Assembly (NCBI RefSeq): GCF_035650855.1
Contig: NZ_DASRGV010000289.1
Span: 1-27,789, forward strand
Direction of reading: 5' to 3'
DNA from: Actinocrinis sp035650855
GTDB taxonomy: Bacteria > Actinomycetota > Actinomycetes > Streptomycetales > Catenulisporaceae
DNA length: 27,789 bases
Below are positions 14,701 to 22,625 of the stretch, in pieces (the stretch's first letter is position 1; each line of letters starts with the position of its first letter). The notes under the pieces were generated by a model that saw nothing but the letters and a program-made list of their open reading frames with translations, ran no database searches and was not told where the DNA came from. The translations under genes and the position numbers were made by a program.

Positions 14701-15684
14701 ATGAAAGCCTGGCAGGTCACCGAACTCGCCGAACCGCGCAAGGCGCTGCGCCTGGCTGAGGTGTCGCGGCCCGAGCCCGGACCCGGGCAACTGCTGGTGC
14801 GGGTGGCGGCGAGCGCGCTCAACTTCCCCGACGTCCTGCTCTGTCTGGGCCTTTACCAGATCCGCCCGCCGCTGCCGTTCACCCCCGGCCTCGAACTGTG
14901 CGGCGAGATCGCGGGGCTCGGCGAGGGAGCCGAGGGCTGGACGGTCGGCGAGCGCGTCATCGGCAACCCGATCCTGCCCGGCGGCTCCTTCGCCGAGTAC
15001 GTGCTGATGGACGCCCTCGACACCTTCCGCGCGCCCTCTTCGCTCAGCGACGAGGCGGCGGCGGCGCTGCACATCGCGTATCAGACCGCGTGGGTGGGCC
15101 TGCATCGCAGGGCGCATATCCAGCCCGGCGAGACGCTGCTCGTGCACGCGGGCGCCGGAGGCGTGGGCAGCGCGGCGGTACAGGTCGGCAAGGCCGCGGG
15201 CGCGCGCGTGATCGCCGTGGTCGGCGGACCGGAGAAGGCCGACGCGGCGACGAAGCTCGGCGCGGACGTGGTCATCGACCGGCGCGCGCAGGACTTCGTC
15301 GCCGTGGTCAAGGAGGCTACCGAGGGCCGCGGCGCGGACGTGGTGTTCGACCCGGTCGGCGGCGAGGCGTATACGGGCTCGGCGAAGTGCGTCGCCTTCG
15401 AGGGCCGCATCCTGGTGGTGGGCTTCGCGGGCGGTGCGGTCCCGTCGCCGGCGCTCAACCACGCGCTGGTGAAGAACTACTCGATCGTCGGCCTGCACTG
15501 GGGCCTCTACCGCGAGAAGGACCCGGCGCAGGTCGCCGCCGCGCACGCGGAACTGACCCGGCTGGCCGACTCCGGGGCGATCGCGCCGCTGGTCAGCGGT
15601 CGCCTCACCCTCGGCGAAGTGCCGGACGGCCTGACCAGTCTCGCCGCCGGAGACACGATCGGCCGCCTCGTCCTTGTCCTTTAG
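14701..15684 (+). CDS. NADPH:quinone oxidoreductase family, zinc-independent MDR
   Basis: A 327-residue medium-chain dehydrogenase/reductase. The N-terminal GroES-like domain has no zinc ligands. The nucleotide-binding motif is HAGAGGVGSAAV (149-160), and the C-terminal LTLGEVPDGL is typical of QOR-like members. It probably reduces a quinone or enoyl substrate with NADPH. GAAAGGA lies about 9 nt upstream of the ATG. It is divergent from the TetR gene and shares its operator. Confidence 0.92.
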   Translation: MKAWQVTELAEPRKALRLAEVSRPEPGPGQLLVRVAASALNFPDVLLCLGLYQIRPPLPFTPGLELCGEIAGLGEGAEGWTVGERVIGNPILPGGSFAEYVLMDALDTFRAPSSLSDEAAAALHIAYQTAWVGLHRRAHIQPGETLLVHAGAGGVGSAAVQVGKAAGARVIAVVGGPEKADAATKLGADVVIDRRAQDFVAVVKEATEGRGADVVFDPVGGEAYTGSAKCVAFEGRILVVGFAGGAVPSPALNHALVKNYSIVGLHWGLYREKDPAQVAAAHAELTRLADSGAIAPLVSGRLTLGEVPDGLTSLAAGDTIGRLVLVL

Positions 15685-15758
15685 CAGACCCCTGCCACTG
15701 ACAGCGTTCCGCGGTCCACCGCGTCCGCCGGCGCCGCAACGCCGTCGGACGGCGGGCG

Positions 15759-15788
15759 TTGACTCACCCTTATCTCGATGTCAAGATA
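15759..15788 (+). promoter_or_regulatory. Promoter with MarR-like palindromic operator
   Basis: TTGACT (15759-15764) is a likely -35. TATCTCGA-TG-TCAAGATA (15771-15788) is an inverted repeat with 7 of 8 paired positions, covering the spacer and -10 region. TCGATGTCAA occurs twice (15775-15784 and 15790-15799). The form resembles MarR-family operators, but no MarR gene is adjacent. Confidence 0.6.
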
Positions 15789-15824
15789 GTCGATGTCAAC
15801 AGATCCACGTCTCGGGGAGTTCGC

Positions 15825-16217
15825 GTGTCCGAGTTCGAGCCCGCATACGGCTTCGCCCGCGTCCACCACGTCCAGCTGTCCGTGCCGCCCGGCGGCGAGG
15901 CGGCCTCGCGCGCGTTCTGGCAGGACGCGCTGGGCATGCAGGAACGGCCGAAGCCGCCGGTACTCGCCGCGCGCGGCGGCTGCTGGTTCGCCGGCGGCGG
16001 CGTCGAGGTGCACGTCGGGGTCGAAGCGCAGTTCGTCCCGGCGCGCAAAGCGCATCCGGCGCTGCTGATCTCGGGCCTGAAGAACCTGGCCGCGCGGCTG
16101 GAGGAACACGGCGTGGCTGTGGAGTGGGACGAGGACTTCCCCGGCCACGAGCGCTTCTACGCACACGACCCGTTCGGCAACCGCATCGAGTTCCTGGAAC
16201 CCCAGTCAGACAGCTGA
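15825..16217 (+). CDS. VOC (glyoxalase/dioxygenase-fold) family protein
   Basis: A 130-residue single VOC-type protein: VHHVQLSVPPGGEAASRAFWQDALGM at the start, then a C-terminal ERFYAHDPFGNRIEFLE. The metal-ligand positions His (HHVQL) and Glu (IEFLE) are present. GTG 15825 is chosen because GGGGAG lies 5 nt upstream; a longer frame to 15759 would run through the promoter and operator. The MarR-like operator suggests induction by a small organic compound or oxidative stress. Substrate not predictable. Confidence 0.85.
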   Translation: MSEFEPAYGFARVHHVQLSVPPGGEAASRAFWQDALGMQERPKPPVLAARGGCWFAGGGVEVHVGVEAQFVPARKAHPALLISGLKNLAARLEEHGVAVEWDEDFPGHERFYAHDPFGNRIEFLEPQSDS

Positions 16218-16260
16218 TTGGCCGGCTGACCCGGCGACCGTGCGCGCGCCGGGCGTCGAT

Positions 16261-16956
16261 CTAGCGCACGAGCTGCGCGATGGCGGTGACCGAACCAGGC
16301 GCGATCTCGGTGAATCCGGCATCGCGCACGGTCGGCAGGTCAGCGGCCGCCAACTGCGACCATTGCTCCGGTGTCGCGGTGCGCACCGCCAGCGGGAAGC
16401 CTTCACCGCGCCACGCTTCCGCGCGCTCCCGCGTCAGCGCCCACCAGCCCAGCTGGGCCGCGTGCCCGGCCTGGGCCATCGCCTTGCCCGCCGTCATCTG
16501 CACGGCCGGATTGAACCAGAGCACCGGCTCGCCGGGAGCGGGCGCGGCCGGGGGCTGCGGATCTTCGAGATCCGTCCCCGACACCTGAAGCCGGGCGAGA
16601 TCCTTCGGCCAGGCGTCCAGGGCAACCGGCGGATAGACGCGCACCTCGGCCGACGCGCCGCGGACCGTGATGCCGGGCAGCGCCTCCGCCCGCCGCCACT
16701 CGGCGCCGCGCGCCCGCCGCACGACCTTGCGGATGCGCCCGTCCTGCCAGTCGCGCACCGCCTCGGCCCACTCGCCCTCGCCCGCTGAGCGCTCGTCCGT
16801 CAGCAGCGTGAGCACCGCACGCGCGGCCGTCTCCAGCGCGTCGGTGCGTGCGGGCGCCGCGTCCCGCTCGATCCGCACCACCAGCGGCAGCACGAACTGC
16901 GGCGCGGCGTCGCGGTCCTCCACACGGCGGGCGAACGGATCGGTCGTGGTGCTCAT
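16261..16956 (-). CDS. PTH2-type peptidyl-tRNA hydrolase, two-domain
   Basis: A 231-residue protein. The C-terminal half is a PTH2 domain: VQMTAGKAMAQAGHAAQLG holds Lys158 and His165 of the family signature, and VRDAGFTEIAPGS holds Asp212 and Thr216. The N-terminal half (FVLPLVVRIERDAAPARTDA onward) looks like a second, degenerate copy of the fold without these residues. PTH2 enzymes free tRNA from peptidyl-tRNA in the cytosol. PTH2 is mainly archaeal and eukaryotic, but actinobacteria carry such long forms. It is divergent from glycerate kinase. Confidence 0.82.
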   Translation of the reverse strand: MSTTTDPFARRVEDRDAAPQFVLPLVVRIERDAAPARTDALETAARAVLTLLTDERSAGEGEWAEAVRDWQDGRIRKVVRRARGAEWRRAEALPGITVRGASAEVRVYPPVALDAWPKDLARLQVSGTDLEDPQPPAAPAPGEPVLWFNPAVQMTAGKAMAQAGHAAQLGWWALTRERAEAWRGEGFPLAVRTATPEQWSQLAAADLPTVRDAGFTEIAPGSVTAIAQLVR

Positions 16957-17019
16957 GGGCCCAAGGATGCCGGATCACCGGGCCGGTCAGGTAATCGATT
17001 GCGACCGTGGTCGCGGCAC

Positions 17020-17025
17020 TAGGTT
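17020..17025 (+). promoter_or_regulatory. -10 element of a probable leaderless promoter
   Basis: TAGGTT ends 6 nt before the glycerate kinase ATG, as expected for a leaderless start. There is no Shine-Dalgarno-like sequence in that gap. Confidence 0.45.
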
Positions 17026-17031
17026 GGTGCC

Positions 17032-18237
17032 ATGAACTCCCCAGGCGCGCGCCGCGTGCTGATCGCCCCTGACAAGTTCAAGGGTTCGGCCACCGCGGCC
17101 GAGGTCGCCGAGCACGTCGCGGCCGGCCTGCGCCGCGTGGCGCCCGATCTCGAACTCAGGCTCCTGCCGGTCGCCGACGGCGGAGAAGGCACCGTCGATG
17201 CCGCGGTGGCAGGCGGTTTCAGCCGCCACCGGAGCGCGGTCACCGGGCCGGTCGGCAACCGGGTGCAGGCTGCGTTCGCGCTGCGCGGCGAGACTGCCAT
17301 CGTCGAGATGGCCGAGGCATCGGGTTTACGTCAACTGCCGGACGGACGGCTCGCGCCTCTCGACGCGGGCACCTTCGGCACCGGGGAACTCATGCGCGCG
17401 GCGCTCGGCGCGGGCGCGAAAACGATCGTGCTCGGGGTGGGCGGCAGCGCCTCCACGGACGGCGGCACCGGCATGCTCGCCGCGCTCGGCGCGCGCTTCC
17501 TCGACGCGGACGGCCGCGAGTTGCCCGGCGGCGGCGGATCGCTGGCCCGGCTCGCGTCCGCCGACCTCAGCGGGCTGGACTCGCGTCTCGCGGCCGCCCG
17601 CGTCGTACTCGCCTCCGACGTCGACAACCCGCTGCTCGGCGAGCACGGAGCCGCCGCCGTCTACGGCCCGCAGAAGGGGGCCGGCCCGCAGGAGGTGGCG
17701 GCCCTCGAAGCCGGACTCGCCAACTTAGTCAAGGTCCTGTCACAGTCGCTCGGCGAAGCAGCGCAGCAGGCAGCGCGAGCGCCGGGCTCAGGCGCCGCGG
17801 GCGGCATCGGGTTCGGCGCTCTCGCGGTCCTCGGTGCGACCCGCGAATCAGGCATCGAAGTACTTCTCGACGTGCTCGGCTTCGACGCGGCACTCGAAAA
17901 CGCGAGCCTTGTGATCACCGGCGAAGGCTGCTTAGACCGCCAGACGCTGCACGGAAAAGCCCCGGCCGGCGTCGCGCACGCGGCGCGGCGGCGCGGCGTT
18001 CCCGTCGCCGCCGTCTGCGGAAGACTCGACCTCGCGGCGCAGCAGTTGGCAGAGGCCGGATTCGCCGCCGCCTACCCCCTGACCGCCCTCGAACCGGACC
18101 CCGCGCGCTCGATCGTCAATGCCGCACAGCTGCTCGAACGCGTCGGCGCCCAGCTCGCGACCGACCTGCTTTCCGACTTTCCGAGCAGCTCAACCGTCCC
18201 GCCTGAAACCCGCTGCGACGGCCGTTCTCACTCGTGA
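17032..18237 (+). CDS. Glycerate kinase (GlxK/GarK family)
   Basis: A 401-residue enzyme of normal family length that phosphorylates D-glycerate with ATP, linking glyoxylate or glycerate breakdown to glycolysis. Family blocks are intact: IAPDKFKGSATA at the start, LPVADGGEGT, GVGGSASTDGGTGM, ASDVDNPLLGEHG, YGPQKGA and ITGEGCLDRQTLHGK. The last 20 or so residues are a variable Ser/Pro-rich tail. No other glyoxylate genes are beside it, so it is probably a single-gene unit. The 211 bp after it hold no gene that I can support. Confidence 0.95.
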   Translation: MNSPGARRVLIAPDKFKGSATAAEVAEHVAAGLRRVAPDLELRLLPVADGGEGTVDAAVAGGFSRHRSAVTGPVGNRVQAAFALRGETAIVEMAEASGLRQLPDGRLAPLDAGTFGTGELMRAALGAGAKTIVLGVGGSASTDGGTGMLAALGARFLDADGRELPGGGGSLARLASADLSGLDSRLAAARVVLASDVDNPLLGEHGAAAVYGPQKGAGPQEVAALEAGLANLVKVLSQSLGEAAQQAARAPGSGAAGGIGFGALAVLGATRESGIEVLLDVLGFDAALENASLVITGEGCLDRQTLHGKAPAGVAHAARRRGVPVAAVCGRLDLAAQQLAEAGFAAAYPLTALEPDPARSIVNAAQLLERVGAQLATDLLSDFPSSSTVPPETRCDGRSHS

Positions 18238-18448
18238 TGCGGCCCGGTCCGCAGCCGATGTTGGCTAGGGATACCGACAGGGCGGCGGATCGCCGGGCCG
18301 AAGCCGACCGGCTTGACGAGGCACGCGAACGGTTCATCACCCGTTCGGACCGACGTTCGGGAAAACCGCCGGAAAGCGGAGCAGACTGAAGCGCGCGGTC
18401 CCAGCGTGGCGATGGCGCCATGCGCCGCGGCGACCTTGGAGGCCGGCG

Positions 18449-19222
18449 ATGGTCGAGTTCACCGGGTACGACGAGGGCACACCCTGCTGGGTCGATCTGA
18501 TGACCCCCGATCTTGAGCGCGCCAAGCACTTCTACGGCGAACTGTTCGGCTGGCAGTTCAACGACAGCGGTGAGGAGTTCGGGCACTACAACCTCGCCAT
18601 GAAGGACGGGAAGGTGGTCGCCGGGCTCGGGCCGCAGCCGCCCGGCCAGCCCGGACCCGCCGTGTGGGTGACCTATCTGTGGGCGGACGACGCGGACGCG
18701 GTCGCCGCGCGCGTCGTGAAGGCCGACGGCAACGTGTTCATGGGCCCGATGGACGTGCCGGGCGCGGGGCGGATGGCGCTCGCGCTCGACTCGACCGGCG
18801 CGGTCTTCGGCGTCTGGCAGGGACGCGAGCACCGCGGCTCGCAGCTGGCCAACGAGCCGGGCGCGTTCACCTGGAACGAGAACCTCAACGACGATCCGGC
18901 CCGGGCCCGCTCCTTCTACGAGCAGGTATACGGATACACCTACGACGCGATGCCGGAGTGGCCCGGCGAGTACCACCTGCTCAAGGTGAAGGACGAGGTA
19001 CGCGGCGGCATCGGCTCGAAGCCGGCCGGCCTGCCGCCGGGCACGCCGAACTTCTGGAACACCTATTTCTCGGTAGCCGACACCGACGAGGCGGCAGCCG
19101 TCGCCGCCCGCAACGGCGGCTCGGTGGCGCAGGCCCCCTTCGACACCCCGGTCGGCCGGATGGCGGTCATCCTGGACGCCAGCGGCACCCAGTTCTCGCT
19201 CCTCGCGGTGCCGAAGGCCTGA
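18449..19222 (+). CDS. Tandem VOC-domain protein
   Basis: A 257-residue protein made of two VOC half-barrels. The first starts GTPCWVDLMTPDLERAKHFYGELFGW. The second starts AFTWNENLNDDPARARSFYEQVYGY. Each ends with a GRMA...D..GA/T.F strand pattern. This is the arrangement of the actinobacterial CFP-30B-like hydroxylase/glyoxalase family. GGAGG lies 6 nt upstream of the ATG. No biosynthetic context is visible, and the substrate is unknown. Confidence 0.9.
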   Translation: MVEFTGYDEGTPCWVDLMTPDLERAKHFYGELFGWQFNDSGEEFGHYNLAMKDGKVVAGLGPQPPGQPGPAVWVTYLWADDADAVAARVVKADGNVFMGPMDVPGAGRMALALDSTGAVFGVWQGREHRGSQLANEPGAFTWNENLNDDPARARSFYEQVYGYTYDAMPEWPGEYHLLKVKDEVRGGIGSKPAGLPPGTPNFWNTYFSVADTDEAAAVAARNGGSVAQAPFDTPVGRMAVILDASGTQFSLLAVPKA

Positions 19223-19245
19223 ACGCCGCCCTGCCCGCGGCATCT

Positions 19246-19260
19246 GAGCCTCGCTCAGGC
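19246..19260. terminator. Short hairpin after the tandem VOC gene
   Basis: CTGAGC-CTC-GCTCAG is a 6-bp stem with a 3-nt loop, 24 nt after the stop. There is no T-run; a weak terminator candidate. Confidence 0.35.
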
Positions 19261-19296
19261 ACCGATCGACGAGGAGTAACTGCTGCCTGTCGCCGG

Positions 19297-19302
19297 TACT
19301 GT
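19297..19302 (+). promoter_or_regulatory. -10 element of a possible leaderless promoter
   Basis: TACTGT matches TANNNT and ends 8 nt before the acVLRF1 ATG; the gap contains no ribosome-binding site. Confidence 0.35.
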
Positions 19303-19310
19303 TTGCCGAC

Positions 19311-20000
19311 ATGGTGAGCAGACCGGCGGCGGGCGGGGGAGTATGGGTCGAGGTAGGCCCGGATCGCTTGGTGCGGTGGTGCGACGGGTTCGCTCAACGA
19401 CACGGCGGTGCGCTCGCAGAACCGCCGCGCGTCGTCGCGGCCGATGATGCGTGTAGCGGTCAGGCAGTTGAACTGACGGCGGTCGACGGTTCGAGAGCGA
19501 CGTGCTGCGTTCCCTTTCCACCGCTTGACGCGGCCGAGTCGGTCGGCCTGATCGACGACTTGGCCGCGCACGCGCTCGCACCGCGCACGGTCGGCGTACT
19601 GCTGGTGCGGCGAGGCGGATACGCGGTCGGCCTCTTCGAGGGCACCCGGCTCACCGACTCGAAGGTCGGGGCACGTCACGTGCAGGGACGCACCAAGGCT
19701 GGTGGCTGGTCGCAGCAACGATTCGCCCGTCGCCGAGAAGGCCAGGCGCGCGAGGCGTACACCGCGGCAGCCGATACCGCCGCACGCATTCTTCTGCCGC
19801 ATACCGCGCGTCTCGACGCCCTCATCGTCGGAGGCGATACCGGCGCTCTCGGCGCGTTACGCAGCGATGCGCGCCTTAAACCGCTTTGGGAGAAGGAACT
19901 CGCGCCGCAGTTGTACGTCGGGGATCCGAAAATGGCCGACCTGCAAAAGGCCCCAGACCACTTCCGCGCCATTCGGATCAGGATCGTCGAACAATCCTGA
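19311..20000 (+). CDS. Actinobacterial VLRF1-family peptidyl-tRNA hydrolase
   Basis: A 229-residue protein of the eRF1/Vms1-like release factor family. The signature loop GRTKAGGWSQQRFARRR (126-142) matches the VLRF1 catalytic loop, with Gln135-Gln136 in place of the GGQ glutamine of release factors. The family releases nascent chains from peptidyl-tRNA stuck on split 50S subunits, so a role in ribosome quality control is expected. The C-terminal part (DALIVGGDTGAL) is the usual eRF1-domain continuation. No ribosome-binding site is present; see the -10 element at 19297. Confidence 0.85.
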   Translation: MVSRPAAGGGVWVEVGPDRLVRWCDGFAQRHGGALAEPPRVVAADDACSGQAVELTAVDGSRATCCVPFPPLDAAESVGLIDDLAAHALAPRTVGVLLVRRGGYAVGLFEGTRLTDSKVGARHVQGRTKAGGWSQQRFARRREGQAREAYTAAADTAARILLPHTARLDALIVGGDTGALGALRSDARLKPLWEKELAPQLYVGDPKMADLQKAPDHFRAIRIRIVEQS

Positions 20001-20014
20001 TCGCCGGTCTTGTC

Positions 20015-20046
20015 GGTGCCGGATGGCAGGATTTTTTCACGGCACC
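20015..20046 (+). terminator. Hairpin region with a T6 run, possible terminator or attenuator
   Basis: GGTGCCG (20015-20021) pairs perfectly with CGGCACC (20040-20046). Inside it TGCC-GGAT-GGCA can form a small stem followed by GGATTTTTTC. The two folds exclude each other. T6 is rare in DNA this GC-rich. It lies between acVLRF1 and the tag gene. Confidence 0.45.
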
Positions 20047-20103
20047 AACACGGCGAAGCGCGCCAGCGCGGCGCGACAGAACAGACCGGAACGGACGCGG
20101 GCA

Positions 20104-20697
20104 ATGGGCGAGAACGAGCGGGTGGCGATCATCGGTGCGGACGGGCTCGCGCGCTGCCCATGGGCCGGTGAAACGCCGGATTACCTCGCGTATCACGACG
20201 AGGAGTGGGGGCGGCCGCTGCACGGCGACGACGCGCTGTTCGAGCGGCTCTGCCTGGAGGCCTTCCAGTCCGGTCTGTCCTGGCTCACCATCCTGCGCAA
20301 GCGTCCCGCCTTCCGCGCCGCCTTCGCCGACTTCTCCATCGAGAAGGTGGCGGCCTTCGACGAGCGGGATGTGCAACGCCTGCTCGCCGACACCGGGATC
20401 GTGCGCAACCGGCTCAAGGTCAACGCGGCGATCGCCAACGCGCGGACCGCGGCCGCGCTCGACGGCGGCCTGTCTGAACTGATCTGGTCCTTCGCCCCGG
20501 CCGAGCCCGGTCCCGCGCCCCGCCGCGGCGGGGACATCCCGGCGATCACCCCGGAGTCGACCGCCATGGCCAAGGCGCTGAAGAAGGCCGGCTTCGTCTT
20601 CGTCGGCCCGACCACCTGCTACGCGCTCATGCAGGCCTGCGGCCTGGTCGACGACCACCTGGCCGACTGCCACGCGCGCCGCACCGCAGTGCTCTGA
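20104..20697 (+). CDS. tag: DNA-3-methyladenine glycosylase I
   Basis: A 197-residue base-excision repair enzyme that removes 3-methyladenine from alkylated DNA. The N-terminal RCPWAGETPDYLAYHDEEWG gives Cys18 and His31, and the C-terminal HLADC gives His185 and Cys189; together these are the Tag zinc ligands. The core DALFERLCLEAFQSGLSWLTIL is typical of the helix-hairpin-helix glycosylase. The ribosome-binding site is weak (ACGCGGG). Its TGA is directly followed by the stop (TCA on this strand) of the convergent membrane protein gene. Confidence 0.95.
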   Translation: MGENERVAIIGADGLARCPWAGETPDYLAYHDEEWGRPLHGDDALFERLCLEAFQSGLSWLTILRKRPAFRAAFADFSIEKVAAFDERDVQRLLADTGIVRNRLKVNAAIANARTAAALDGGLSELIWSFAPAEPGPAPRRGGDIPAITPESTAMAKALKKAGFVFVGPTTCYALMQACGLVDDHLADCHARRTAVL

Positions 20698-22590
20698 TCA
20701 TCCGATCCGCCAGGTCCAGACCCCGCCGACCTGCTTGCCGGGCCCGAACAGCTCGGTGAGCAGCAACCGGTCCTGTACCGGATGCCGCAGCGGGAGGTCG
20801 GCTCCGTTCAGCTGGGCAGAGCCGTCGTTCGGCACTGCGCTGAACAGCGCGACGCAGCCGGCTCGCCAGTACGCGGCGTCCTCAGTGGCCTGAAGACGTG
20901 TGGTCGCGGTGATGGCCGGCACCGCGCCGGTCGCGTCCACCTGCGTCAGCAACCGCTGCGTCGGGCGCTCGGGCGGGGTTCCAAAGGCGCGCGTACCCAC
21001 GCCCGGCCCGAAGAAGTCGCCCCCGACGATGGGGAAGCGGTCACCGGCCACCGCCGCCCAACGCATCGCGGTGAAGCCGAACGGGAACGCCACGAGCGTC
21101 TTGCCCGGGCCGACGCATTGCCGCCACAGCCCGTCCGCGTAAAACGCCGGAGCGGCCGGACGGTCCTGGGTCGTCACGGCGCGGGGAGCGATGGGCAAGA
21201 GCGCCGCCGCCACGACCGCGAACGCGGCGACCGGAGCCGCCGCGGCCAGCCTCGGACGCAACCGGGCGGTGAACCGGTGCACGCCGATGACCAGGATGTA
21301 CGCCAGCAGCGGGAAGACGGCGAACGAAAGCCGCACCGGCAGCGCGTCGGCGAACAGCGGAAGACCCGCGAGGTACGACCACGGCCCCTTGTGCCGCAGC
21401 GTCGCGGATCCGAACATCGGCGTCGAGCCCAGCGACAACACGGCGATCACCACCGCAGCCAGCCCGGCGGACCGCACCGCCGACTCCCGGAAGCGCCACA
21501 CCAGGACCGCGAGCGCGATCAGCAGCAGCGGCCAGCCGACGAACGCGGACTCCTCCGTGATGTTCGGCGCGAGCGCCGCGGATCGGGCCGCGCCGGCGAG
21601 CGAGAGCTGGGAGAAGGCGAAATAGGACTTGGCATCCGCCTCGTAGTTCGCGGAAGCCCAAGGCGCGCCGGTGTAGGAACCGGGGCCTTTGAACTGGAAC
21701 CAGAGCGGATACGCGAGCAGCACACCCGCGACTGCGGCGGCTACGCCGGCGCCGCGTAACGCGACCGGGGCGGCTCGCCACGCCTGGCGTGGGCGGGCAA
21801 GCGCTTCGAACAGGATCACCAGCCCGAGCGTGAGGCCGGTGATGAACACCAACTCCTCGGCGATGGCGGTCAGCGCCGCCACCAGCAGGCCGAGCACCGC
21901 GCCGGTCCGCAGGGACCGCCCCGGTACGCGCAACGCCAGGACCCGGTCGGCGATGAGCGGCACGAGCCATTGGGCGGTGAGGTTGGGATGCCCGTAAGAG
22001 TGGGCCGCCATCGCGGGGGAGAAGCCGCACAGCAGGCCGCCGATCGCCGCGGCGCCGCGGCGCATTCCCGGCGAGGCCTCGCTGGTCTCGGGATGGCGCA
22101 GGAAGAACCAGTACCAAGCCGTTGCGGCCGCGAACGGATTGAACACCAGCAGGAACACGAAGCTCGCCGTCGCCCCGGCCGCCAGGGTGAGCGGGGTGAG
22201 CAGGACGCCGTAGAGCGGGACCGACGGGTTCGCCATCAGGTTGACGCCGCGCGGGGCGTTCATGGCGGCGCTGAAGAGCGGGTTGTGGAAATGCGCGACC
22301 TGTTGCGCGACCGCGCTGAGCATCCACTCGAAGGTCGTCTGGTCCGCCGCGTCCTGGCCGATGATCTTCGTGCCCGGATGCAGGATCAGGCCGTGCAGCA
22401 GGTATACCGCCAGGCCGGCGAAGACGAGCAGCGGGATTCCGTGGCGCGCGGCGAAACGGCGCGCTGACGGCATGCTCCAGGCGCGCTCCCGCCGGGCCGG
22501 CTCGGGCGCAGCGTCCGGTTGCTGCGCCCCGTCGGCTGTCGGCAGCGGGACTTCCCTGGAAAACACCTGCCTGGAAAACACGTGCCGCAT
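20698..22590 (-). CDS. Polytopic membrane protein, possible GT-C-type glycosyltransferase
   Basis: A 630-residue protein with about 11-12 predicted membrane helices and a soluble C-terminal region of about 150 residues. The first large loop holds an acidic stretch (GQDAADQTTFEW) and a PRGVNLMANPS motif, in the place where GT-C glycosyltransferases have catalytic acids. This supports a lipid-sugar-dependent transferase, but only weakly. ATG 22590 gives a 45-residue polar N-terminus containing the repeat VFSRQVFSRE; a second ATG at about 22473 just before the first helix is possible. It lies 35 bp after the O-methyltransferase stop in the same direction and is probably the third gene of that operon. 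Confidence 0.7.
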   Translation of the reverse strand: MRHVFSRQVFSREVPLPTADGAQQPDAAPEPARRERAWSMPSARRFAARHGIPLLVFAGLAVYLLHGLILHPGTKIIGQDAADQTTFEWMLSAVAQQVAHFHNPLFSAAMNAPRGVNLMANPSVPLYGVLLTPLTLAAGATASFVFLLVFNPFAAATAWYWFFLRHPETSEASPGMRRGAAAIGGLLCGFSPAMAAHSYGHPNLTAQWLVPLIADRVLALRVPGRSLRTGAVLGLLVAALTAIAEELVFITGLTLGLVILFEALARPRQAWRAAPVALRGAGVAAAVAGVLLAYPLWFQFKGPGSYTGAPWASANYEADAKSYFAFSQLSLAGAARSAALAPNITEESAFVGWPLLLIALAVLVWRFRESAVRSAGLAAVVIAVLSLGSTPMFGSATLRHKGPWSYLAGLPLFADALPVRLSFAVFPLLAYILVIGVHRFTARLRPRLAAAAPVAAFAVVAAALLPIAPRAVTTQDRPAAPAFYADGLWRQCVGPGKTLVAFPFGFTAMRWAAVAGDRFPIVGGDFFGPGVGTRAFGTPPERPTQRLLTQVDATGAVPAITATTRLQATEDAAYWRAGCVALFSAVPNDGSAQLNGADLPLRHPVQDRLLLTELFGPGKQVGGVWTWRIG

Positions 22591-22625
22591 GCTATCGGTC
22601 GGCCGTGATCGCGGTGTTCGCCGCG

